A stretch of DNA of 64,000 nt from contig NZ_JNZP01000018.1 in assembly GCF_000725545.1 (NCBI RefSeq), positions 62,001 through 126,000 on the forward strand, read 5' to 3'. Shown piece after piece: positions 40,427-49,485 of this stretch. The notes under the pieces are model-generated. The model did no database searches and was not told the DNA's origin. It was given only the letters and a program-made list of their open reading frames with translations. Position 1 is the stretch's first letter; each line of letters opens with the position of its first letter. The translations under genes were made by a program, and so were the position numbers. This stretch comes from Streptomyces exfoliatus. Lineage in GTDB: Bacteria > Actinomycetota > Actinomycetes > Streptomycetales > Streptomycetaceae.

Positions 40427-42238
40427 ATGCCCGAGATACCTGTCGCCCCAGAGCCCCCCGCGCCCGCCGCCGCCCCCGACCGCTCGGCGGTACGGGCGCT
40501 GCTCCGTCTCTGGCCGTACGTGCGGCCCGTGCGGAGGCGCCTGTTCACCGCCGCGTTCGTCGCCGTCGTCGCCTCCTGCCTGTCCCTCGTCATCCCCCTC
40601 GTCCTGAAGTGGCTGGTGGACGGTCCCGTCGCGGACCGGGACCCCGGCGGGGTGTGGCTCGGAGCCCTCTACCTGCTGCTGCTCGGGATCACCGAGGCGG
40701 TGCTCTTCGGGTTCCGGCGCTGGCTGGTGGCCCGGCCGCTGGCCGGAGTCGAGGCGCGGATGCGGGCGGACCTGTACGGCAGGCTCCAGCGGCTGCCGAT
40801 CGCCTTCCACGACCGGTGGGCGTCGGGCCAGCTGCTCTCCCGCGGCACGACCGACCTCATGCTGGTCCGCATGTTCCTGGCCTTCCCGCTGACGTTCCTC
40901 CTGGTCAACGGCGTGACGATCCTCGCGGGTTACGTCCTGCTGCTCGCCCAGGACTGGTCGCTCGGCCTGGTGCTGCTGACCCCGGTCATCCCCCTGGTGA
41001 TCGTCTGCTCGGTGTTCGAGGGCCGGTACGGGGCGGTGGCGCGCCGCGCACAGGACCAGGTGGGCGACCTGACGACGGTCGTCGAGGAGAGCGTCCTCGG
41101 CATCCGGATCGTGAAGGGCTTCGGCCGGCACCGCAGCCAGGCCCTGGCCTTCCGGGACCTCGCGAGCACCCTGCGCGGCACGGAACTGGCCAAGGCCCGG
41201 CTGCTCGCCATGATCTGGGCCGTCATCACCGTCGTACCGGAACTGGCCATCGGCGCGGCCCTGGTGCTCGGCACGGTGCAGGTCGCGGACGGCGACCTGT
41301 CGGCGGGGACGCTCGTCGCGTTCCTGTCGACGGCCATGGCGCTGCGCTGGCCGGTGGAGTCGATCGGCTTCCTGCTCGCGATGAGCCAGGAGGCGGCGAC
41401 CGCGACGGAACGGTACTTCGAGGTGATGGACGCCGACGAGGAACCGGACGCGCCCGCCCGCTCGGCCACCCCTGCGGAGGGTCCCGGCGGGGTGCGCTTC
41501 GAGGGCGTGTCGTTCCGCTACCCGGACGCGCCGCAGGACGCCCCGCCGGTCCTGGACGGGATCGACCTGCACATCCGCCCCGGGGAGACCCTGGCCCTGG
41601 TCGGCGGCACGGGCTCCGGCAAGACCACCCTGACCGCGCTCGTACCGAGGCTGCACGAGGCGTCCGCCGGGCGCATCCTGCTGGACGGCGAGGACATCGC
41701 CCTGATGGAACGGGACCGCCTGCGGTCCCTGGTGTCGATGGCCTTCGAGGAGCCGACGCTGTTCTCGGCCAGCGTCGGGGAGAACGTCCTGATGGGCGCC
41801 GGCCACGAGGCGGGCGAACCGGAGCTGCGACGCGCCCTCGGCGTGGCGCAGGCGGACGGATTCGTCGACCGGCTGCCCGACGGCACGGGGACCCAGGTCG
41901 GCGAACAGGGCCTGAGCCTGTCCGGCGGCCAGCGGCAGCGCCTCGCCCTCGCCCGCGCGGTCGTCGGCCGTCCCCGCTTCCTGATCCTGGACGACCCGCT
42001 CTCGGCTCTCGACGTCCACACGGAGGCCCGCGTCGAGGCGGCCCTCCGGGAGGTGCTGCGGGAGACGACGGCACTGGTCGTGGCACACCGCCCGTCGACG
42101 GTGATGCTGGCCGACCGGGTGGCGCTGCTGTCCCGGGGCCGGATCGCGGCCGTGGGCACGCACCAGGAACTGCTGCGGACCAGCGAGGAGTACGCCTGGC
42201 TGATGTCGGGCGAGGACAAGGGGACCGAGGACCGATGA
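40427..42238 (+). CDS. Heterodimeric ABC exporter subunit A (degenerate ATPase site)
   Basis: A 603-aa half-transporter with six transmembrane helices (about residues 35-325) and a nucleotide-binding domain. Walker A GGTGSGKTT (393-401), signature LSGGQ (498-502) and His554 are intact. The catalytic Glu after Walker B is Asp (LILDDP, D523), and the Q-loop Gln is Glu (FEEPTLF, E441). Its partner, encoded next door, has the canonical Glu but a degenerate signature. Each heterodimer would thus have one competent and one defective ATP site. Substrate unknown; probably export of a drug, lipid or peptide. Confidence 0.92.
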   Translation: MPEIPVAPEPPAPAAAPDRSAVRALLRLWPYVRPVRRRLFTAAFVAVVASCLSLVIPLVLKWLVDGPVADRDPGGVWLGALYLLLLGITEAVLFGFRRWLVARPLAGVEARMRADLYGRLQRLPIAFHDRWASGQLLSRGTTDLMLVRMFLAFPLTFLLVNGVTILAGYVLLLAQDWSLGLVLLTPVIPLVIVCSVFEGRYGAVARRAQDQVGDLTTVVEESVLGIRIVKGFGRHRSQALAFRDLASTLRGTELAKARLLAMIWAVITVVPELAIGAALVLGTVQVADGDLSAGTLVAFLSTAMALRWPVESIGFLLAMSQEAATATERYFEVMDADEEPDAPARSATPAEGPGGVRFEGVSFRYPDAPQDAPPVLDGIDLHIRPGETLALVGGTGSGKTTLTALVPRLHEASAGRILLDGEDIALMERDRLRSLVSMAFEEPTLFSASVGENVLMGAGHEAGEPELRRALGVAQADGFVDRLPDGTGTQVGEQGLSLSGGQRQRLALARAVVGRPRFLILDDPLSALDVHTEARVEAALREVLRETTALVVAHRPSTVMLADRVALLSRGRIAAVGTHQELLRTSEEYAWLMSGEDKGTEDR

Positions 42239-44061
42239 CGGACACCACGACCGACCGCACCGAGCCGCCCGGCGACCCCTTCGACCGCGACGACCTGCCG
42301 TCGCCCCCGGGGGCGACGGCCGCGCTGCTCCGCTCGCTCCTCTCGACCCACCGCGCGCGCGTCGCGTTCGCCGCACTGGTCATCCTGGTCAAGGAGGGAG
42401 CGATCCAGGCGGGCCCGCTGCTCGTCGCGTACGCCATCGACCGGGGCGTCCCCGCCTTCCGCGCCGGCGACCACGGCCCCGTCGTCGCGGTGGCACTGGG
42501 CTACCTCCTCTGCGCGGCGCTCGCGGGGGCCCTGCAGTACGTCTTCGTCCGTGGCGCGGCCCGCGTCAACCAGGACGTCCTGCTCGACCTGCGCGGCCGG
42601 ATCTTCCGCCACGCCCAGGTCCTCAGCGTCGACTTCCACGAGCGCTACACCTCGGGCCGGCTGATCTCCCGCTCGACCACGGACGTCGAATCACTCCAGG
42701 AACTGCTCTCCGAGGGCCTCCAGGAACTGATCGGCGTGGTCCTCTCCTTCGTCTCGATCTCCCTGATCCTCCTCTGGCTCGACCTGGGCATCGGAGCGGT
42801 GGCGATCGCCTCCTTCCTCCCCCTCCACCTCCTCGTACGCCTCTACCAGAGGCGGGCGGGGGCGGTCTACGCCGAACGCTCCACGGCGATAGCGGGCGTG
42901 ATCGTGAAGTTCGCGGAGACGATGAACGGCATCCGCCCGGTCCGGGCGTTCCGCCGGGAAGAGGTCAACGACAAGGACTTCGCGACCCTCAACCACCGCC
43001 ACGAGCGGTCGAACGGCGACGCGCTCCTGGAGATGGCCCGCTACGTCGTCGGCTCGCGCCTGGTGGCGAACACGGCCGTCGCGGGCATGTGCCTGTGGGG
43101 CGCCTACCGGGTGGCCTCGGGCTCCCTCGAACTGGGCGTCCTGGCGGCGGCGGTCCTGTACATGCGGCGCCTGTACGACCCCATCGACCGCCTGGGCATG
43201 TTCCTCAACTCGTACGAGTCGGCGGCGGCGTCCCTCACCAAGATCGCGGGCCTGCTGGCCCAGGAACCGGGCGTACCGGAAACGAAGGCGCCGAAGGAGC
43301 TCCCGGCCCGCTCGGGCACCCCGGGCCGCGAGGTGACCTTCGACAAGGTCTCCTTCGCCTACCGGACGGGCGGCGAGATCCTGCCCGCCTTCGACCTGAC
43401 GATCCCCCCGGGCCAGACGGTGGCGGTCGTCGGGGCGACGGGCGCGGGCAAGTCGACCCTGGCGAAGCTCCTGGCCCGCTTCTACGACCCCACGGACGGG
43501 GCCGTACGTCTCGACGGCGTGGACCTCCGCGACCTGGCCACCCCGGAACTCCGCCGGGGTGTCGTCATGGTCACGCAGGAAGCCTTCCTCTTCTCCGGAA
43601 CGGTCGCGGAGAACATCGCGATCGGCAACCCCGACGCGAGCCGGCAGGAGATCGAGGCGGCGGCCAGGGCCATCGGGGCGCACGAGTTCATCGAGAACCT
43701 CCCGGACGGCTACGACACGGACGTACGCAAGCGCGGTGGCCGGATCTCGGCGGGACAGCGCCAACTCGTCGCCTTCGCCCGCGCCCTGCTCGCGGACCCG
43801 GCGGTCCTGATCCTGGACGAGGCGACCAGCTCGCTCGACGTGCCGGGCGAGCGGGCGGTGCAGCGGGCGATGGACACGGTCCTGGCGGGCCGTACCGCGG
43901 TGGTCATCGCCCACCGCCTCTCCACGGTGGAGGTCGCGGACCGGGTCCTGGTGATGGAGGCGGGCCGGATCGTCGAGGACGGCACGCCGTCGGACCTGAT
44001 CACCCACGAGGGCCGCTACGCGGGCCTGCACCAGGCATGGCGGGAAAGCCTGGTGAGCTGA
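42235..44061 (+). CDS. Heterodimeric ABC exporter subunit B
   Basis: A 608-aa half-transporter, partner of the preceding gene with a 4-nt ATGA overlap. Six transmembrane helices (about residues 40-330) precede a nucleotide-binding domain: Walker A GATGAGKST (400-408), Gln448 in the Q-loop, Walker B LILDEA with catalytic Glu529 and the H-loop VIAHRLST. The signature motif is ISAGQ (504-508) rather than LSGGQ, as seen opposite a degenerate Walker B in asymmetric exporters. The N-terminal 30 residues are acidic and probably disordered. Confidence 0.93.
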   Translation: MTDTTTDRTEPPGDPFDRDDLPSPPGATAALLRSLLSTHRARVAFAALVILVKEGAIQAGPLLVAYAIDRGVPAFRAGDHGPVVAVALGYLLCAALAGALQYVFVRGAARVNQDVLLDLRGRIFRHAQVLSVDFHERYTSGRLISRSTTDVESLQELLSEGLQELIGVVLSFVSISLILLWLDLGIGAVAIASFLPLHLLVRLYQRRAGAVYAERSTAIAGVIVKFAETMNGIRPVRAFRREEVNDKDFATLNHRHERSNGDALLEMARYVVGSRLVANTAVAGMCLWGAYRVASGSLELGVLAAAVLYMRRLYDPIDRLGMFLNSYESAAASLTKIAGLLAQEPGVPETKAPKELPARSGTPGREVTFDKVSFAYRTGGEILPAFDLTIPPGQTVAVVGATGAGKSTLAKLLARFYDPTDGAVRLDGVDLRDLATPELRRGVVMVTQEAFLFSGTVAENIAIGNPDASRQEIEAAARAIGAHEFIENLPDGYDTDVRKRGGRISAGQRQLVAFARALLADPAVLILDEATSSLDVPGERAVQRAMDTVLAGRTAVVIAHRLSTVEVADRVLVMEAGRIVEDGTPSDLITHEGRYAGLHQAWRESLVS

Positions 44062-44076
44062 AGGCGACGGACAGCA

Positions 44077-44106
44077 GTGGGGGCCGGCACCCGGAACGGC
44101 CCCCAC
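44077..44106. terminator. Bidirectional terminator between the ABC exporter and MFS genes
   Basis: Perfect 10-bp stem GTGGGGGCCG / CGGCCCCCAC with a 10-nt loop, 15 nt after the exporter stop and 5 nt from the stop of the convergent MFS gene. Its position serves both transcription units. Confidence 0.8.
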
Positions 44107-44111
44107 GACCG

Positions 44112-45602
44112 TCAAGCACGCACCCCCCGCAACAAGGCAACCGACACCCCGGCCGCGACAAGCGTCAGCACGGAGGCGGCGACAGCGGCCCCACCCATGG
44201 CCTCGACGAAGGCACTCCGCGCGACATCCAGCACAGGCCCGGGAAACCCGAGCGCACCCCCCAGCGTCTCCCGCGCGGCGGCAGGCGCGGAGGGGGGCAT
44301 CGCGGCGCTGTAGACGGCGGCGCCCACCGACCCGAGGACCGCCATTCCGAGCGCCCCGCCCAGCTCCTGCCCCGATTCGAGGACGGCGGCGGCGGACCCG
44401 GCGCGCTCGGGCGGGGCCGCGCCGAGGGCGAGTTCGTTGGCGAGGGTCATCGCGGAGACGAGCCCGGCGGCGTAGACCCCGCCGCCGACGAGCACGACCC
44501 ACAGCGGCGTGGCGCGGTCGACCCCGGCGAGCCAGGCGAAGCCGCCCGCCGCGGCGAGGAACCCGCCGCCCATGACGTACGCCCGGTCGACCCGCCGGGC
44601 GAGCGCCGCGGCCACCGGCGCGGCGACGAGGACGCCGCCGGTGGGGACGAGGCTCCAGAGCGCGGCCTCGAAGGGGCTCTGGCCGAGGACGGACTGCAGG
44701 TACTGGGTGAGGAAGACGGCGAAGCCGACGGTCGCGACCATGGCGAGCAGGTTGACGAGCACGGAGCCGCCGTAGGCGCGGGTGCGGACGAGTCCGAGGT
44801 CGACCATCGGATGGGCGAGTCGGGCCTGCCGGCGCACGAAGACGCAGGCGAGGACGACCCCGGTGGTGACGCCGAGGGCGGGCACCGGCGCCCACCCGTG
44901 CTGGGCGAGCTCCTTGATGCCGTGGATGAGGGGCAGCAGCGCGGCCAGGGAGAGAAGCGCGCTGAGCAGGTCGAAGCGCCCGCCACCGGTGGCCCCCTGG
45001 GACTCGGGAAGCAGCAGGGGTCCGAGGACGAGGAGCAGGGCCATGGCGGGCAGGTTGAGCAGGAAGACGGCGCCCCACCAGAAGTGTTCGAGCAGGGCCC
45101 CGCTGACGACGGGTCCGAACGAGATGCCGCTCGCCATGACGGCGGTCCACAGGGTGACGGCCTTGGCGCGCTGGGCCGGGTCGTGGAACAGGGTGCGGAT
45201 GAGGGCGAGCGTGGACGGCATGAGGCAGGCGCCGGCGACGCCGAGGAGGGCGCGGGCGGCGATGAGGGTGCCGGGGCTGTGGGCGTAGGCGGCGGCGACG
45301 GAGGCGAGGCCGAAGAGGGCGGCGCCGCCGAGCAGGAGCCTGCGGCGGCCGACGCGGTCGCCGAGGGCGCCCATGGTGATGAGGAGTCCGGCGAGGACGA
45401 AGCCGTACATGTCGAGGATCCACAGCTGCTCCGTGGCGCCGGGGCGCAAGTCGGCGGCGATGGACGGGATCGCGAAGTAGAGGACGGAGATGTCCATGGA
45501 GACGAGGAGGAGGGGCAGCATGAGGACGCCGAGGGCGGCCCATTCGCGGCGGCCGGCACGGGCGGTGGGGCCGGGCCCGGGGTTCGTCATGAGTGAGGTC
45601 AT
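44112..45602 (-). CDS. MFS drug transporter (DHA2/EmrB-QacA type, 14 TMS)
   Basis: A 496-aa proton-coupled exporter with about 14 hydrophobic helices. Family motifs are D1-like SMDISVLYFAIPSI, motif A GALGDRVGRRRLLLGG, the motif C region SGISFGPVVSGALLEHFWWG and a WAVMASG-like element. It is close to efflux pumps for lipophilic or cationic drugs. Starts at 45602 (MTSLMTNPG) and 45590 (MTNPG) are both possible; neither has a ribosome-binding site. The divergent GntR-TetR regulator is the likely repressor, and duplicated operator-like elements lie in the shared promoter. Confidence 0.88.
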   Translation of the reverse strand: MTSLMTNPGPGPTARAGRREWAALGVLMLPLLLVSMDISVLYFAIPSIAADLRPGATEQLWILDMYGFVLAGLLITMGALGDRVGRRRLLLGGAALFGLASVAAAYAHSPGTLIAARALLGVAGACLMPSTLALIRTLFHDPAQRAKAVTLWTAVMASGISFGPVVSGALLEHFWWGAVFLLNLPAMALLLVLGPLLLPESQGATGGGRFDLLSALLSLAALLPLIHGIKELAQHGWAPVPALGVTTGVVLACVFVRRQARLAHPMVDLGLVRTRAYGGSVLVNLLAMVATVGFAVFLTQYLQSVLGQSPFEAALWSLVPTGGVLVAAPVAAALARRVDRAYVMGGGFLAAAGGFAWLAGVDRATPLWVVLVGGGVYAAGLVSAMTLANELALGAAPPERAGSAAAVLESGQELGGALGMAVLGSVGAAVYSAAMPPSAPAAARETLGGALGFPGPVLDVARSAFVEAMGGAAVAASVLTLVAAGVSVALLRGVRA

Positions 45603-45624
45603 GCGTGGAGGGAAGCAGGCGTGT

Positions 45625-45718
45625 GCGTACACCGCCATGCCCGCCCTAGTGCACCGCGGCGAATGCGCACCATCTCAACGCCCTCCTACGCGTACACCGT
45701 CCTGGCGCACTAGTACAC
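45625..45718. promoter_or_regulatory. Duplicated operator-like element between MFS pump and its regulator
   Basis: The 10-mer GCGTACACCG occurs at 45625-45634 and again at 45690-45699. Each copy is followed 20-21 nt from its start by CTAGTRCAC (CTAGTGCAC at 45646-45654, CTAGTACAC at 45710-45718). Element two overlaps a TACACT -10 box (45714-45719) seven nt before the regulator GTG, suggesting a leaderless transcript and autoregulation. Element one lies near the MFS start. Confidence 0.6.
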
Positions 45719-45726
45719 TCCCGCCC

Positions 45727-46647
45727 GTGACGACCGAACCGCCCTACCTGGCCATCGCCGCCGAACTCCGCCGCCGTGTCCGGTCGGGCGAGCTGTCCCC
45801 GGGCGACCGGGTGCCGTCGACGCGGGCCATCACCCGCGAGTGGGGCGTGGCGATGGCGACGGCCACGAAGGCGCTGGGGGTGCTGCGCCAGGAGGGCCTG
45901 GTGCGGCCGGAAGCGGGCGTGGGCACCGTGGTCGTGCCCCTGGCGGGCCCGGACGCGCACCTGAAGAGGGGCCCGGACACCGAGCCGCTGTCGAGGGAGC
46001 GGCTGGTGGAGGCGGCCCTCGCGCTGGCCGACGCGGAGGGCCTGCACGCGCTGACGATGCGCCGGCTGGCGACGGCACTCGGGGTGTCGACGATGGCGCT
46101 GTACCGCCATGTGCAGGGGAAGGCGGAACTGGTGCGTCTGATGACGGACGCGGCGTGCGGGGAGGTGCCGTTGGGGCCCGTGCCGCGGGAGTGGCGGACG
46201 GGCCTCGAACAGGGCGCGCGCTGGCTGCGCGGGATGTACCGCCGGCACCGCTGGATGGCGCACGCCATGGCCTCGTTCACGCGGCCGGTGGCGACGCCGA
46301 ACGCGCTGGCGTACCTGGAGTGGGTGCTGAAGTCGCTGCGGGGGACTCCGCTGACGTCCGCGGAGAAGCTGCACACGCATCTGCTGGTCTTCGCGTACGT
46401 GCAGGGCCTGTCGATGGCCGAGGACCTGGAGGAGCAGGCGCGCCAGGACACGGGGATCTCCGACGGCGAGTGGATGGAACAGAATGAGCCACGGCACGAC
46501 GCGATCCAGGCGGGCGGCGCGTACCCCGAGCTGGAAGCGGTGACCAGCGGTGGCGACTTCGGTCTGGACCTGGACTCGCTCTTCGAATTCGGGCTTCGGC
46601 GAACGCTGGACGGCATCGCGTCCATGATCGACGAAACGTCCGGTTAA
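45727..46647 (+). CDS. GntR-TetR fusion transcriptional regulator
   Basis: A 306-aa repressor-like protein with two DNA-binding modules. Residues 5-70 are a GntR winged helix (YLAIAAELRRRVRSGELSPG, STRAITREWGVAMATATKAL, GLVRPEAGVGTVVV). Residues 88-135 are a TetR helix-turn-helix (LVEAALALADAEG, TMRRLATALGVSTMALYRHV). The rest resembles the TetR_C_1 ligand-binding domain. The GTG at 45727 is likely the first transcribed codon (TACACT -10 seven nt upstream). It is divergent from the MFS pump, the usual arrangement for a drug-responsive repressor. Confidence 0.9.
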   Translation: MTTEPPYLAIAAELRRRVRSGELSPGDRVPSTRAITREWGVAMATATKALGVLRQEGLVRPEAGVGTVVVPLAGPDAHLKRGPDTEPLSRERLVEAALALADAEGLHALTMRRLATALGVSTMALYRHVQGKAELVRLMTDAACGEVPLGPVPREWRTGLEQGARWLRGMYRRHRWMAHAMASFTRPVATPNALAYLEWVLKSLRGTPLTSAEKLHTHLLVFAYVQGLSMAEDLEEQARQDTGISDGEWMEQNEPRHDAIQAGGAYPELEAVTSGGDFGLDLDSLFEFGLRRTLDGIASMIDETSG

Positions 46648-46869
46648 CGAACACGGGCGTACGGGCAGCGGACGAATTTTGGCCAACTTCCCGCCGCACT
46701 CCTGACAGGTCCCCGTCAGCCCTGCCACTCTCTCCCCAACTCGCACCACCGTTCGGCGCTTCACCCGAACGGCTTCCGCGTCACCTGAACGTGCTCCACA
46801 GCTCTGCTTGCTCCGCCCGGACGGACCCCACCCAGTCCGCCGGTACCCCCCTCGCAAGAAGGAGTCTGC

Positions 46870-48741
46870 GTGAGATCCACGCCCAGCCGTCGCGCCACCG
46901 CGACCGGCGCTCTGATCGCTGCCGCCGCCATGCTCGCCGTGAGCGTCCAGACCGGTTCCGCCACCGCGGCCGACGATTCCTGGACCATCGCCCCCAAGGC
47001 CCAGCAGGGCACCTCGGCGAACCCCGGCAAGCTTCCGGCCGACCTCACCCCCGCCGAGCGCACCGCGCTCATCAAGGCGGCCGACGCCGACAAGGCCGCC
47101 ACGGCCAAGTCCCTCGGCCTCGGCGCCCAGGAGAAGCTGGTCGTCCGCGACGTCGTGCAGGACCGCGACGGCACCACCCACACGCGCTACGAGCGCACCT
47201 ACGCCGGGCTGCCCGTCCTCGGCGGGGACCTGATCGTCGCCGAGACGAAGGCCGGCGCGACCGCCTCGGTCACCAAGTCCTCCCGCGCGGAGCTGAAGAA
47301 CGTCGACCTCACGGCCACGGTCGCCCCGGCCGCCGCCGAGAAGCAGGCCGTCGGCCTCGCCACGGCTGAGGGCTCGAAGGAGACGGACGCCGAGCGCGCC
47401 CCGCGCAAGGTCGTCTGGATGGCCTCGGGCGCCCCCGTCCTCGCGTACGAGACCGTCGTCGGCGGCCTCCAGCACGACGGCACCCCGAACGAGCTGCACG
47501 TCGTGACGGACGCGAAGACCGGCGCGAAGCTGTACGAGTGGCAGGCCGTGCACAACGGCACCGGCAACACGCAGTACAGCGGCTCGGTCACCCTCGGCAC
47601 CGCGCCCTCGTACACGCTCACCGACACCACCCGCGGCAACCACAAGACGTACAACCTCAACCGGGGTACGTCCGGCACCGGGACGCTCTTCTCCGGTCCC
47701 GACGACGTCTGGGGCAACGGAACCCCGTCGAACCTGGAGACCGCGGGCGCCGACGCGCACTACGGCGCCGCGCTCACCTGGGACTACTACAAGAACGTGC
47801 ACGGCCGCTCCGGCATCCGCGGTGACGGCGTCGGCGCGTACTCCCGGGTCCACTACGGCAACGCGTACGTCAACGCCTTCTGGCAGGACTCCTGCTTCTG
47901 CATGACGTACGGCGACGGCGCGGCCAACGCCAAGCCGCTCACCTCGATCGACGTGGCCGCGCACGAGATGACGCACGGCCTGACCTCCGTCACCGCCGGT
48001 CTGGTCTACAGCGGCGAGTCCGGCGGCCTCAACGAGGCCACCTCGGACATCTTCGCGGCGGCCGTCGAGTTCTACGCCAACAACGCCCAGGACCAGGGCG
48101 ACTACCTCGTCGGCGAGAAGATCGACATCCGCGGCAACGGCACCCCGCTGCGCTACATGGACAAGCCGAGCAAGGACGGCTCGTCCAAGGACTACTGGTA
48201 CTCCGGCATAGGCAGCGTCGACGTCCACTACTCGTCGGGCCCGGCCAACCACTGGTACTACCTGCTCTCCGAGGGCAGCGGCACCAAGACCGTCAACGGC
48301 GTGAACTACGACTCGCCGACCTCGGACGGCCTGCCCGTCACCGGCATCGGCCGTGACAAGGCCTCGCTGATCTGGTTCAAGGCGCTCACCACCAAGTTCA
48401 ACTCCTCCACCAACTACGCCGGCGCCCGCACGGGCACCGTCGCGGTGGCCACGGAGCTGTACGGCGCCGGAAGCCCCGAGGTGCTCGCGGTCCAGCACGC
48501 CTGGGCCGGCGTCAACGTCGGTACCCGCCCCGGCGGCACCGAGCCGCCGGTCGGCAAGGTCTTCGAGAACGCGGCCGACGTGTCCATCCCGGACAACGGC
48601 GGCAGCGCCGACAACATCGTCCAGACCTTCACCGTGAACGCCTCCTCCGAGGTCGCCAACGGTGCCTGGAAGCTCCGCGCCCAGGACAAGGCCTCGATCG
48701 ACACCGGCTACATCAACAACTTCAAGCTGACCTTCCCGTAA
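46870..48741 (+). CDS. M4 (thermolysin-like) secreted metalloprotease with shortened P-domain
   Basis: A 623-aa secreted zinc protease. A signal peptide (about residues 1-33) and FTP/PepSY-type propeptide (about 55-225) precede the catalytic domain: HEMTH (365-369), third zinc ligand Glu389 in GGLNEATSD and catalytic His453 in DVHYSSGPANHW. The C-terminal P-domain (564-623) joins FENAADVSIPDNGG directly to SADNIVQTFTVNASSE; about 50 central residues of the normal domain are missing, in frame. The GTG at 46870 has AAGGAG upstream. Role: extracellular protein degradation. Confidence 0.93.
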   Translation: MRSTPSRRATATGALIAAAAMLAVSVQTGSATAADDSWTIAPKAQQGTSANPGKLPADLTPAERTALIKAADADKAATAKSLGLGAQEKLVVRDVVQDRDGTTHTRYERTYAGLPVLGGDLIVAETKAGATASVTKSSRAELKNVDLTATVAPAAAEKQAVGLATAEGSKETDAERAPRKVVWMASGAPVLAYETVVGGLQHDGTPNELHVVTDAKTGAKLYEWQAVHNGTGNTQYSGSVTLGTAPSYTLTDTTRGNHKTYNLNRGTSGTGTLFSGPDDVWGNGTPSNLETAGADAHYGAALTWDYYKNVHGRSGIRGDGVGAYSRVHYGNAYVNAFWQDSCFCMTYGDGAANAKPLTSIDVAAHEMTHGLTSVTAGLVYSGESGGLNEATSDIFAAAVEFYANNAQDQGDYLVGEKIDIRGNGTPLRYMDKPSKDGSSKDYWYSGIGSVDVHYSSGPANHWYYLLSEGSGTKTVNGVNYDSPTSDGLPVTGIGRDKASLIWFKALTTKFNSSTNYAGARTGTVAVATELYGAGSPEVLAVQHAWAGVNVGTRPGGTEPPVGKVFENAADVSIPDNGGSADNIVQTFTVNASSEVANGAWKLRAQDKASIDTGYINNFKLTFP

Positions 48742-48761
48742 CCCCGGAAGCGATGCCGCGA

Positions 48762-48791
48762 ACGCCCGGAGGGAACGTTCCCTCCGGGCGT
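48762..48791 (+). terminator. Terminator of the M4 protease gene
   Basis: Perfect 30-nt palindrome: ACGCCCGGAGGGAAC followed directly by GTTCCCTCCGGGCGT, 20 nt beyond the protease stop codon and 37 nt before the response regulator start. Confidence 0.85.
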
Positions 48792-48828
48792 CCGCACGTC
48801 CGGACGGCGGCTGCATACCCTGGACCGC

Positions 48829-49485
48829 ATGATCAGGGTGCTGCTGGCCGACGACGAGACGATGATCAGGGCCGGAGTACGGGCCATCCTCGCGAGCGAC
48901 CCCGGGATCGAGGTGGTCGCCGAGGCCGGCGACGGCCACGAAGCCGTCGAACTCGCCCGCGAGCACCGGCCCGACGTCGTCCTCCTCGACATCCGGATGC
49001 CCCGGCTCGACGGACTCGGCGCCGCCGAGGAACTGCGCCTGACCGTGCCGGACGCGGCCGTCGTCATGCTCACCACCTTCTCCGAGGACACGTACATCGC
49101 CCGCGCGCTCGGCAGCGGCGTCAGCGGCTTCCTGCTGAAGTCGGGGGACCCGCGCGAACTCATCGCCGGGGTGCGGGCCGTCGCCGGGGGCGCCGCCGCC
49201 CTCTCCCCCACCGTCGCCCGCCGGGTCATCGACACCCTCGGCGGCGAGCGCCTCACCCGCGCCGCCGAGGCACGGACCCGCCTCGAACCGCTCACCGGCC
49301 GGGAGCGCGAGGTCGTCGCGCTCCTCGGCGCCGGACTCTCCAACCAGGAGATCGCGGACCGCATGTACGTCGTCGAGGGCACCGTCAAAGCGCATGTGAG
49401 CGCCGTCCTCGGCCGGCTGGGCCTGCGCAACCGGGTCCAGCTCGCGGTCCTCGCGTACGAGGCGGGCCTGCTCCCCGATGCGTGA
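48829..49485 (+). CDS. NarL/LuxR-family response regulator
   Basis: A 218-aa DNA-binding response regulator. The receiver domain has the acidic pocket LLADDE, phospho-acceptor Asp54 in LLDIRMP, Thr82 region MLTTF and Lys104. The C-terminal LuxR helix-turn-helix (about residues 153-210) contains LTGREREVVALLGAGLSNQ and GTVKAHVSAVLGRL. The stop overlaps the downstream histidine kinase by 8 nt, so they form a pair. Targets are unknown; adjacent genes are the M4 protease and glgP. Confidence 0.95.
   Translation: MIRVLLADDETMIRAGVRAILASDPGIEVVAEAGDGHEAVELAREHRPDVVLLDIRMPRLDGLGAAEELRLTVPDAAVVMLTTFSEDTYIARALGSGVSGFLLKSGDPRELIAGVRAVAGGAAALSPTVARRVIDTLGGERLTRAAEARTRLEPLTGREREVVALLGAGLSNQEIADRMYVVEGTVKAHVSAVLGRLGLRNRVQLAVLAYEAGLLPDA

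Noticed and set aside
37997..42376. Very long open frame (about 1,460 codons) on the minus strand opposite glgX and the ABC exporter gene.
   Set aside because: It is antisense to well-supported genes with clear catalytic motifs. High-GC third-position bias routinely opens such frames, and its translation is low-complexity Arg/Gly/Val-rich with no family features.
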